NCBI GenBank assembly: GCA_017650105.1
Contig: JAGCFO010000005.1
Span: 1 to 64,000, forward strand
Source of the DNA: Bacteroidaceae bacterium
Lineage (GTDB): Bacteria; Bacteroidota; Bacteroidia; Bacteroidales; Bacteroidaceae
Direction: 5' to 3'
DNA length: 64,000 nt
In this document: in pieces, positions 44,705 through 52,676 of the stretch
Layout of the letters: each line of letters starts with the position of its first letter
Numbering within the stretch: position 1 is the stretch's first letter
Made by a program: the position numbers and the translations under genes
Notes under the pieces: model-generated
What the model saw: only the letters and a program-made list of their open reading frames with translations
What the model was told of the DNA's origin: nothing
Database searches by the model: none

Positions 44705-47193
44705 AGAATTATCACATTTTTCTTTCTTTATTGCTCGTCATTGCGAATACCTTAAATGCCCGTACCGTCTCCTTTGGCAATGGGCAACTGTCGGTAGAGA
44801 CTGTGGCACGAAATGCTGTACGCATACAGTACACGGAAGATAATTCCACTTCCGACCTGCCAGACTGGCTTTATGTGAAGCATAAAAAGGTTCGTAGCCG
44901 GGATATGAAAGTGGAAGTTGACAACGAAAATGGAATCGTTCGCATTTCAAACAAACATGGTGATGTTCTGTTTGAGGCAACCGTTCATCAACTGCAAGCA
45001 GCCACTGTGGCAGGAGAGTCTACCCACGAAGCACAGTTAACCATTCTTTCCCCTTCTGATGAATGTCTCTTCGGTCTTGGGCAGTTTCAGGATGGATACA
45101 CCAATCTTCGAGGACTTACACGTCGCCTCACACAGGTCAACACCCAGATTTCCATTCCTTTCTTCTTGAGCAATAAAGGATATGGGCTCCTATGGAACAA
45201 CTATGGCCTCGTCGATTTCAACCCGGCAGACAACTCTTTGACACTTAATAAGAGTTCAGTTGAAGGACTCCATGAGATAGTCAACGTCACTACTACCACT
45301 GGAGGTCAACGAGAGGAGCGCATTCAGGGCGCTTTTTCTGCTGAACTTGAAGTTCCTTCCGACGGGCAATATGCTCTCATGCTTGATGTAGGGCGTTCGA
45401 TGGCTCGTCGCCACCACATAGCCATTGACGGGCAAACCATTATTGATATGCGCAACCTCTGGTTGCCCCCCACAACTTCGGTTATAGTAAATCTGACAGC
45501 GGGCACGCATTCCATAGTGGCAGACCTTGAGGCAAATGACCAGCCTGTGTTGTACTGGCGTCTTGTTGATGGGACTACCACCCTACGCTCACCCGTTGCC
45601 GATGCTGTTGATTACACTGTCATCGTTGGTACTCCCGATGAAGTAATATCCACCCTCCACGACCTTACAGGCCATAGCCCCAAACTTCCCCGTTGGGCTT
45701 TCGGATACATCCATTGTCGTGAAAGGTTCCACTCATCAGAGGAGATTCTGCAGACTGCACAACGTTTCCAACAGGAGCGCCTTCCTCTCAGCATGATAGT
45801 CCAAGACTGGCAATGGTGGGGACGTCACGGCTGGAATGCCATGCAGTTTGACGAGCGGTACTATCCATCTCCGCGGGCTCTCACCGACTCATTGCATGCC
45901 ATGAACCTTCGCCTCATGCTCAGCGTATGGTCAAAGATTGACAAGAAAAGTGAGCTTGGAAGCATGATGGAACGTGACGGTTATTACATACCCGGTACCG
46001 ACTGGATCGACTTCTTCTCTCCTGCCGCCGCAGCTGCGTACTGGAAAAACTTCGATGAACGTCTTGTGACACAAGGCATCGATGCCTGGTGGCAAGATGC
46101 TACAGAGCCCGAGAACGATGATCTTGTAAGACGTCGTGTCAACAATGGGCAGTGGGCTGGTGAACGCGTACGTAATATTTATCCCCTCTTGGTCAACAAG
46201 ACTGTCTTCGAAGGACTTCGAGCATCGCGTCACCTGCAGCAAGACAACAAGACGTCGGTACGTCCTTTCATCCTCACACGCAGCGGATTCACGGGCATCC
46301 AACGCTATGGTTCTGCTATGTGGAGCGGTGACGTGGGAAACGATTGGGAAACGTTTGCACGTCAGATATCAGGCGGCTTAGGGATGATGTCTGCAGGACA
46401 ACCTTGGTGGACATACGATGCAGGAGGGTTCTTCCGTCCTTGGAACCAGTACACCGATTCTGCCTACATTCACCGCATGCTCCGCTGGATAGAGGTTGCC
46501 ACCTATCTGCCATTCATGCGCGTTCACGGCTATCAAAGCAATACTGAGCCATGGAACTACGGCAATGAAGCACAGGACATTATTGCTTCATGCCTGCGCG
46601 AACGAGAGCGTATGATGCCTTATATTTATAGTTGCGCTGCTGGTGTCAGCGAACAAGGTCGTATGCTCATGCGTCCTCTCGTCTTCGACTTCCCCACCGA
46701 TGCCGAGGCGCTGCGTCAGTCCACCCAATACTGCTTCGGTCCTGCCCTGCTCGTTTGCCCGGTCACAGCTCCCGATGTCAACTCGTGGCAAGTCTATTTG
46801 CCCCCCACAGAAGGTGGCTGGACTGATTGGCACAGCGGAAGGCACTATGAAGGGGGAAACTATGTCGACGTTGCTGTTGACGCAACAGCTATTCCCGTCT
46901 TCGCCCGCGCCGGTTCCATCATTCCCCTCGCAGGCGACACTATTTCCCTTGTGTCTGGTGCAGATGCCACTTTCACACTATATGAGGACGACGGTACCAC
47001 ATTTGCCTATGAGCGTGGTGCTTGCACTCACATCACTCTCCGTTGGAACGATAGCCGTCATCGCTTTACCATCTGCCGCCGACGCGGTAAGTATCCTTCA
47101 ATGGAGCGTCAGCGCACATTCACCATTGTGCTCCCCGATGGGACTTCTCATTCCATAAGCTACAAGGGACGGAAAGTCAGCATCACTATCTAA
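44686..47193 (+). CDS. GH31 alpha-xylosidase/alpha-glucosidase with PA14 insert
   Basis: 835 residues. I chose ATG 44686 (MESANVKNYHIFLSLLLVIANTLNA, a signal peptide), which overlaps the GH43 stop by 19 nt. A beta-sandwich N-domain has ECLFGLGQFQDGYTNLRG. A PA14-like insert at about 200-300 (FSAELEVPSDGQYALMLDVGR, IAIDGQTIID) is known from Bacteroidetes and Cellvibrio alpha-xylosidases. The barrel carries MIVQDWQWWGRHGWNAMQFD, and the nucleophile is Asp471 in WWQDATEPE. SGFTGIQRYGSAMWSGDVGNDWE precedes the acid region. It likely removes alpha-xylosyl or glucosyl side groups in the periplasm; which of the two cannot be settled by eye. Confidence 0.92.
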   Translation: MESANVKNYHIFLSLLLVIANTLNARTVSFGNGQLSVETVARNAVRIQYTEDNSTSDLPDWLYVKHKKVRSRDMKVEVDNENGIVRISNKHGDVLFEATVHQLQAATVAGESTHEAQLTILSPSDECLFGLGQFQDGYTNLRGLTRRLTQVNTQISIPFFLSNKGYGLLWNNYGLVDFNPADNSLTLNKSSVEGLHEIVNVTTTTGGQREERIQGAFSAELEVPSDGQYALMLDVGRSMARRHHIAIDGQTIIDMRNLWLPPTTSVIVNLTAGTHSIVADLEANDQPVLYWRLVDGTTTLRSPVADAVDYTVIVGTPDEVISTLHDLTGHSPKLPRWAFGYIHCRERFHSSEEILQTAQRFQQERLPLSMIVQDWQWWGRHGWNAMQFDERYYPSPRALTDSLHAMNLRLMLSVWSKIDKKSELGSMMERDGYYIPGTDWIDFFSPAAAAAYWKNFDERLVTQGIDAWWQDATEPENDDLVRRRVNNGQWAGERVRNIYPLLVNKTVFEGLRASRHLQQDNKTSVRPFILTRSGFTGIQRYGSAMWSGDVGNDWETFARQISGGLGMMSAGQPWWTYDAGGFFRPWNQYTDSAYIHRMLRWIEVATYLPFMRVHGYQSNTEPWNYGNEAQDIIASCLRERERMMPYIYSCAAGVSEQGRMLMRPLVFDFPTDAEALRQSTQYCFGPALLVCPVTAPDVNSWQVYLPPTEGGWTDWHSGRHYEGGNYVDVAVDATAIPVFARAGSIIPLAGDTISLVSGADATFTLYEDDGTTFAYERGACTHITLRWNDSRHRFTICRRRGKYPSMERQRTFTIVLPDGTSHSISYKGRKVSITI

Positions 47194-47234
47194 AACCATT
47201 GCATTTTATCATTTCAACACAATACCATTTTACC

Positions 47235-49259
47235 ATGTTCCTACAAAAACTCACCAACTGGTATTTCACAAAGCGCGCACTGCCTTATTGGTGCGTGTTG
47301 GTAATGGACTGCCTCATTCTCGCGTTCAGCATCCTTGCGGTGTACGGAATCGCTCACGGTGCCCGCGACTTGGCTGCTCATGCCCAAGGACTCGCAATTA
47401 CCATACCAGTTTATTTAGTGTTCTTCGGTGTGTTCTTCCGGGTGTTCCACACCTATCAGGGAGTGTTGCGCTACAGCTCGTTTACCGACCTCTGGCATCT
47501 TGCAGCAGCCAACTTCGGTGCCGCAACCCTCATCTTCGTCTGCCGATGGCTCTTCCATATCGACCGTTGGCTGGTCACCATCCGCTATCGCGAAGTCCTG
47601 GTTGCTGTGCTCCTTGCCACGCTGCTCATGTGGGCATTGCGCATCATCATTAAAACCCTCTACGACGGTTCCTTCAGCGGCAAGGGTTCGCAGCGCACCT
47701 TCATCTATGGAGTCAAGCAGGGCGGCGTCAGCATAGCCAAGTCTATTACGACACAGAAACCCACACAGTACAATCTCTGCGGCTTTATATCGGACGACCC
47801 GACCACTGCCCACTACTACATCATGGGACGGCGCGTCTATGCCAACGACGACAAGCTCATCTACAGGATGAAGAAACTCAATGTCAACACGCTTATCGTC
47901 TCCCCCCTCAAGAGCGAGGCTTTCCGCAACAACCCCGTAATGGTCGATACCCTCATCAATGCAGGCATCCACATCCTGATGATGCCCCCCGAGAAAGAGT
48001 GGGACGGCCACAGCGAGCTCACCCCCAGCCAGTTCGTCAACGTGAACGTCGAGAGCCTCCTACCGCGCGACAAAATAGAGGTTGACATGCAGTCCATCGG
48101 TGCCCTTCTCCACGACAAGGTGATCCTCATCACGGGCGCAGCCGGCAGCATAGGCAGCGAGATTGTCCGTCAGGTTGCCATTTATTCCCCGAAGCAGCTC
48201 ATCCTCATCGACCAGGCCGAGACCCCCATGCACGACTTGCGCCTCGACTTAGCCAAGCGTTTCCCCGCCCTCCAGGCACTGACCGTCGTCACCTCCATCA
48301 CCAATCAGGGACACATGGAGGAGCTGTTCCGCGACAACTGTCCCGACTATGTCTTCCATGCCGCCGCCTACAAGCATGTGCCCATGATGGAAGACAACCC
48401 CTGCGAAGCCGTGCAGAACAACTGCTACGGCACGCGTGTCGTTGCCGACCTTGCCGTGAAGTACGGTGTCAAGAAGTTCGTCATGATCTCCACCGACAAA
48501 GCCGTCAACCCCACCAACGTGATGGGCTGCAGCAAGCGCATCTGCGAGATATACGTTCAGAGCCTGGGCGAGAAGCTCCGTCAGGAGTACTACGCCAGCC
48601 TCATTGAGCAGGGCGAGGGCGCCACTGTCGAAGCCGTCAATGCCGTGCTCGACGACCCCGCCTCCACCCCCGAGGCTATCCACTCTGCCCTCGACAGGCT
48701 CAGTGCCCTCCGTCCGTTCCCCACACAGTTCATCACCACGCGCTTCGGCAACGTCCTCGGCTCCAACGGCAGCGTCATCCCCCTGTTTCGTCAGCAGATT
48801 GCGGCAGGCGGCCCCGTCACCGTCACCCATCCCGACATTGTACGCTTCTTCATGCTCATCCCCGAAGCCTGCAAGCTCGTGCTCGAAGCCGGCACCATGG
48901 GGCGCGGAAGCGAAATCTTCGTCTTCGACATGGGTCAGCCCGTACGCATTGCCGACCTTGCCAAGCGCATGATAAAGCTCAGCGGTGCCAAGAACATCGA
49001 GATTGAGTACACCGGCCTGCGCGACGGAGAGAAGCTCTACGAGGAGGTCCTCAGCGATGCCGAGGAGACCATCCCCACCCACCATCCCAAGATACGCATC
49101 GCCAAGGTACGCAAGTACGACTATGCCGACGCCCTCCGCAACGAGGAAGAGCTGCAAGCCATCGCCTCCACCTTCGACGACATGGCCACCGTCAGCAAGA
49201 TGAAAGAGATTGTCCCCGAATACAAAAGCCAGCAGTCCAAGTACTCGGCGTTGGATTAG
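47235..49259 (+). CDS. membrane nucleotide-sugar 4,6-dehydratase/epimerase (CapD/WbpM type)
   Basis: 674 residues from ATG 47235 (MFLQKLTNWYFTKRALPYW); the earlier in-frame Met has no support. Four N-terminal membrane helices, then a first Rossmann region with FIYGVKQGGVSIAKSI. The catalytic SDR domain opens LITGAAGSIGSEIVRQ, with HAAAYKHVPMMEDNP and STDKAVNPTNVMG (Met-type active site of the WbpM group); the end is DGEKLYEEVLSDAE. It makes a 4-keto-6-deoxy-HexNAc-type intermediate for capsule, LPS or glycoprotein glycans. An insert of about 45 residues (YYASLIEQGEGATVEAVNAV and onward, about 455-505) lies before the conserved TTRFGNVLGSNGSVIPLF. G+C is clearly higher than in the neighbouring CAZyme genes. 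Confidence 0.88.
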   Translation: MFLQKLTNWYFTKRALPYWCVLVMDCLILAFSILAVYGIAHGARDLAAHAQGLAITIPVYLVFFGVFFRVFHTYQGVLRYSSFTDLWHLAAANFGAATLIFVCRWLFHIDRWLVTIRYREVLVAVLLATLLMWALRIIIKTLYDGSFSGKGSQRTFIYGVKQGGVSIAKSITTQKPTQYNLCGFISDDPTTAHYYIMGRRVYANDDKLIYRMKKLNVNTLIVSPLKSEAFRNNPVMVDTLINAGIHILMMPPEKEWDGHSELTPSQFVNVNVESLLPRDKIEVDMQSIGALLHDKVILITGAAGSIGSEIVRQVAIYSPKQLILIDQAETPMHDLRLDLAKRFPALQALTVVTSITNQGHMEELFRDNCPDYVFHAAAYKHVPMMEDNPCEAVQNNCYGTRVVADLAVKYGVKKFVMISTDKAVNPTNVMGCSKRICEIYVQSLGEKLRQEYYASLIEQGEGATVEAVNAVLDDPASTPEAIHSALDRLSALRPFPTQFITTRFGNVLGSNGSVIPLFRQQIAAGGPVTVTHPDIVRFFMLIPEACKLVLEAGTMGRGSEIFVFDMGQPVRIADLAKRMIKLSGAKNIEIEYTGLRDGEKLYEEVLSDAEETIPTHHPKIRIAKVRKYDYADALRNEEELQAIASTFDDMATVSKMKEIVPEYKSQQSKYSALD

Positions 49260-49340
49260 TAACTCGCTCTAAGAATCGCTTACTGTATTCACCACAAACC
49301 TTTAGGTAAAAGTCACAGCGCACAAACATACTCATCTGAG

Positions 49341-49381
49341 AGTGAGGGGGGGACTACGAGAGGGAGCCCCCCTCACTTTTT
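49341..49381 (+). terminator. rho-independent terminator of the epimerase gene
   Basis: Stem AGTGAGGGGGG / CCCCCCTCACT, 11 bp, 15-nt loop, followed by five T. About 80 nt after the stop at 49259. The rest of the 49260-49573 gap shows no gene. Confidence 0.9.
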
Positions 49382-49573
49382 CATCCCCATGCTTCCCTCA
49401 TAGACAACGACAGACACAGCAACCCATTCGTTTCCCCTTTCTCACCCCACGGTTCCGCTGCCAAGCCCCTCAAGCTAGCAGTACCCCAGCGCAGTCGTTT
49501 TCCTGCACCTCAGTAAAAAAAAGCCGCACCCACTTGCCATTTTGCAAAAACGTCTGTACCTTTACCATCCACT

Positions 49574-50077
49574 ATGAAAACTACACATCATCATCCCGCT
49601 TCACTAGTTCTGCAGACGCTTCTCGCTATGCTCATCGTCATGCATGCCACCGTCGTCTCCGTCCATGCGCAGAGAGTCTATCGGGGCAGCAGCCCCTACT
49701 CCTCCGACGTCCTGTGCCATGTCGAAGAAGGGAAGGTCTATAAGGGACTCGATTCGTACACCTCGTCCATCATCGCACGCTTCGACGGCACCTACCTCTA
49801 CAGAGGCAACAGCATCTACATGAGCGACGTCATCCTGAGTTGGCGCGACGGCAACATCTATCGCGGGCGTTCGTCCTACCGGTCAGACGTGCTTGCCAAC
49901 TGGCACGACGGCAATCTCTACAGCGGCACCTCCAGCTACCAGTCAGACCTGCTCTTCACCTACCGCGACAACAAGGTCTATCACCATGGCGAGCCCTATC
50001 AAAGCAGCATCCTCCTCACCACTTCCGCCCCCGTCCACCCCATCATTCTCTACATGCTCCTAATTACCACAACATAA
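49574..50077 (+). CDS. secreted 20-residue-repeat protein (beta-flower type)
   Basis: 167 residues. After an N-terminal signal (ASLVLQTLLAMLIVMHATVVSVHAQ) come six units of about 20 residues of the form (V/I/L)YRGxSxYxSDVLxxWxDGN: VYRGSSPYSSDVLCHVEEGK, VYKGLDSYTSSIIARFDGTY, LYRGNSIYMSDVILSWRDGN, IYRGRSSYRSDVLANWHDGN, LYSGTSSYQSDLLFTYRDNK and a last VYHHGEPYQSS. The protein ends with a hydrophobic stretch (PIILYMLLI). The pattern recalls the 5-fold beta-flower proteins of Bacteroidetes. Function unknown. The nucleotide repeat is degenerate, so the units are old. Confidence 0.75.
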   Translation: MKTTHHHPASLVLQTLLAMLIVMHATVVSVHAQRVYRGSSPYSSDVLCHVEEGKVYKGLDSYTSSIIARFDGTYLYRGNSIYMSDVILSWRDGNIYRGRSSYRSDVLANWHDGNLYSGTSSYQSDLLFTYRDNKVYHHGEPYQSSILLTTSAPVHPIILYMLLITTT

Positions 50078-50189
50078 TAGTTTCTCACAATCAAAGCCTT
50101 TCATAAAGCCTAAAGCACCAACTAATAGAGAGTGGACACATAACACGACAAGTTTTTTTCAAAATCCTTTTCTATTAGATTAAAAGCAT

Positions 50190-50197
50190 TATCTTTG
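50190..50197 (+). promoter_or_regulatory. -7 box upstream of the Ig-like secreted protein gene
   Basis: TATCTTTG lies 20 bp before the ATG at 50217. The -33 position has no TTTG (only CCTTTTC). Confidence 0.45.
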
Positions 50198-50216
50198 CGA
50201 AAAAATATTATTTCCC

Positions 50217-52289
50217 ATGAAAAAAAGAATAGCAAATGCAGTGCTTGCACTGTTGGTTTTTGTTCTTCCAATGGCGGCACAGACCTACCATATCTGCAAG
50301 GTTACTTCCGTACAGGCTGGAGAAAAATATGTCTTTGAACAGAGCGGAAGGGTGATGATCCCCGAAATCGTCAACAGCGGGCTCAACACGACTGCCACCT
50401 TCTCCACAAGCGGAATCACAGACTCCGAACCCTACGTCTGGACGCTTGAATCAGCAGGCTCTGAGTCGTTCTATATCGTCAGCTGTGACGGAAACAACAG
50501 CGGCCGTTACATCGCCAACACCAGCAGCGGAACCATCAGGTTCTCCTCCAATACAACCAAATGGAAGTTCACCTTTGACGAACAGGGCTATGCACTCATC
50601 ACCAACACGACCAACAGCGACCGCTTCCTCGGCTATGCCACAGGCGAGACCTATTATAAGACCTATGCCCAAAGCAGCATCGATGAATATCAGCATTCCA
50701 TCACCGTTTATCAACTTGTGGAGGATGCAGAAAAGACCTTGACAGGTATTGAAGTCACCACGCTGCCGGCGAAGACAACGTATGAGGAAGGCGAGTCTTT
50801 CAATCCTGAAGGTATGGTGGTGACGGCTACATACACCCTCGCCAACGGCACGACAACGACGGAACAAGTGGCAGACTTCACCTACCTCACTGACGGACCG
50901 CTTACCGCCGACGTCCGGGCTATAACAATCTCCTACAAAGGTTTCTCAACCACAGTTGCCGTTACTGTAAACAAGTCACCCCAACACACAGTTACGCTGG
51001 GCGACACACAGACAGTCCTTGAGTATAACGAGGACGGAAAGACAGTAACTCTTCCCGCCAGAGAAAGTTCGGAGACATATACATTTGTCGGCTGGAGCGA
51101 GAGAGAGTGCAGTTGGGGCACCACAGCCCGCCCTGCCACAGTCAACGAAGGCACTTATTTCCCTTCGGCCGACGTGGTGCTCTACCCCATATTCAGCATG
51201 AAACAGAAAGGCACAACCCCCGGATGGGAACTGATGACAGACCTGTCGAAACTGGAAACAGGAACGTATGCCCTGGTCACAGAACTATCAGACGGCTGGC
51301 ATGCTTTCAACGGCACCATTTCAGACAAGGGAATGGGAGGTATAACGGATGCTTTTTCATTCAGCAACGGATTTACTGCTGAACTTCCCGAAAATGCAGA
51401 ACAACTGACTTTTACAGTCAGCGATGATGGAATACAGATTATTCGTCCAAGCGGGACTTTCTTCACCGCCGACGGAACAAAATTAACCGGGCATCTGAAA
51501 TGGACTAGCAACAGTTCAAACTACTGGTACCTTTATTCAGAAGACGGCGAGACATACCTCCAGTATAAGTACACCATTCTACGCTACTCTACGGCACAGG
51601 CAACACCCGGATTCCGCACATACGACGGTCCCAGTTCCGGCATCGGTGTGGCCTTGGCCAAGAAGACCGAATCCGTGACATGCTACGCATCGCTTCCCCA
51701 CCACATCAGCATCGGAACATACGCCACGCTCTACCTGGAATACGACGCGTTGATAGCCGACGGGCTGGAGGCATTTTCTGTTCACGCGACCGGCACACCC
51801 GGAATAGTGAACCTGACAGCACTCGAGGGAGTGATCCCGGCCAAGACGGGCGTGGTGCTGAAAGCAAGCACAGCGGGCACATATCCCTTACTGCTCAGCA
51901 CCTCACCGGCTAATCCTGTAGAAGACAACATTCTCGTGGGAGTGAGCACAGACACCGAAGTGGGCAGCCTGTTGGATGCATATCCGGGAAAGAGCGTGTA
52001 TGGACTGAGACTGCGCGATGACGGAACACCCTTCTTTGCAAAACTGGTCGTCGACAACGACAACGAGGAGCACAATACGCTGGCAGCCCACAAGGCACTC
52101 CTCGTAGTTGAAAGCGCAGCTGCCTCCATCGGATTGCGCAATGGCGACGAGACAGCGATAGACGTCCCTATCCTGCCATCAGAAGGGCAAACATCCCCAA
52201 AGCAAACACGCTACGATCTCTCAGGACGTCCGACGACTGCCGCAGACGGCCTGACGATAGTAAACGGAAAGATAACCTATAAGAGATGA
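50217..52289 (+). CDS. secreted modular protein with Ig-like and Listeria-Bacteroides repeat domains
   Basis: 690 residues with a signal peptide (RIANAVLALLVFVLPMAAQ). Residues about 20-165 form a ricin/lipocalin-like beta module (PYVWTLESAGSESFYIVS). About 175-253 is a bacterial Ig-like group 3 domain (LTGIEVTTLPAKTTYEEGESF...AITISYKGFSTTVAVTV). About 258-330 is a Listeria-Bacteroides repeat (TYTFVGWSERECSWG). A domain beginning WELMTDLSKLETGTYALVTE recurs in the endonuclease protein downstream (WELVTSANDLEVGDEYLLV). The end, TRYDLSGRPTTAADG...GKITYKR, is a Prevotella-type C-terminal tail. No enzyme domain is recognised; surface binding is inferred. Confidence 0.7.
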   Translation: MKKRIANAVLALLVFVLPMAAQTYHICKVTSVQAGEKYVFEQSGRVMIPEIVNSGLNTTATFSTSGITDSEPYVWTLESAGSESFYIVSCDGNNSGRYIANTSSGTIRFSSNTTKWKFTFDEQGYALITNTTNSDRFLGYATGETYYKTYAQSSIDEYQHSITVYQLVEDAEKTLTGIEVTTLPAKTTYEEGESFNPEGMVVTATYTLANGTTTTEQVADFTYLTDGPLTADVRAITISYKGFSTTVAVTVNKSPQHTVTLGDTQTVLEYNEDGKTVTLPARESSETYTFVGWSERECSWGTTARPATVNEGTYFPSADVVLYPIFSMKQKGTTPGWELMTDLSKLETGTYALVTELSDGWHAFNGTISDKGMGGITDAFSFSNGFTAELPENAEQLTFTVSDDGIQIIRPSGTFFTADGTKLTGHLKWTSNSSNYWYLYSEDGETYLQYKYTILRYSTAQATPGFRTYDGPSSGIGVALAKKTESVTCYASLPHHISIGTYATLYLEYDALIADGLEAFSVHATGTPGIVNLTALEGVIPAKTGVVLKASTAGTYPLLLSTSPANPVEDNILVGVSTDTEVGSLLDAYPGKSVYGLRLRDDGTPFFAKLVVDNDNEEHNTLAAHKALLVVESAAASIGLRNGDETAIDVPILPSEGQTSPKQTRYDLSGRPTTAADGLTIVNGKITYKR

Positions 52290-52337
52290 TGCCCTATGAA
52301 TACAAATGAAATAATTATGCAAACGCACGAGACGCAA

Positions 52338-52502
52338 ATGAAAAAAAAGGACTATATCAAACCGACGTGTGTTGTAAACAACATGGTATCAGCCGAGATG
52401 CTGGCAATGTCTGTTGTATATACTGACGAGGAGCAGACATACGGCAGTGATTGTCAAAGTCATGGACGTCGCGGCGCATGGGGTAACCTATGGGCCAAAT
52501 AA
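52338..52502 (+). CDS. 54-residue Cys-containing peptide, KKxYxKP family
   Basis: From ATG 52338 the peptide reads MKKKDYIKPTCVVNNMVSAE, a middle hydrophobic segment (MLAMSVVYT), then an acidic and a basic-aromatic tail (GSDCQSHGRRGAWGNLWAK). An upstream in-frame Met at 52296 adds 14 unconserved-looking residues. Peptides with a KKxYxxP start and a variable Gly/Arg/Trp-rich end are common in Prevotella genomes and look like leader-core precursors, but no modification enzyme is encoded beside it. Function unknown. It lies 48 bp after the Ig-like protein gene. The following 175 bp hold no gene. Confidence 0.6.
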   Translation: MKKKDYIKPTCVVNNMVSAEMLAMSVVYTDEEQTYGSDCQSHGRRGAWGNLWAK

Positions 52503-52676
52503 AATGGCAATAATATTGTAGTTGGCACAAGGCACATTTATCAAACATACTTTTTAATATAATAGATCAATAAAAAGCGATATCTAGTTAAACTACATAT
52601 AATCAGATAAGTCTATCATCTTCTATCATCTATATATCATATTGCGTAAGCAAAGAATAGTAATAGAACTTCTACC

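Noticed and set aside
49342..49743. 133-codon frame covering the terminator after the epimerase gene
   Set aside because: It runs through a strong terminator and overlaps the beta-flower gene in another frame; no similarity seen.
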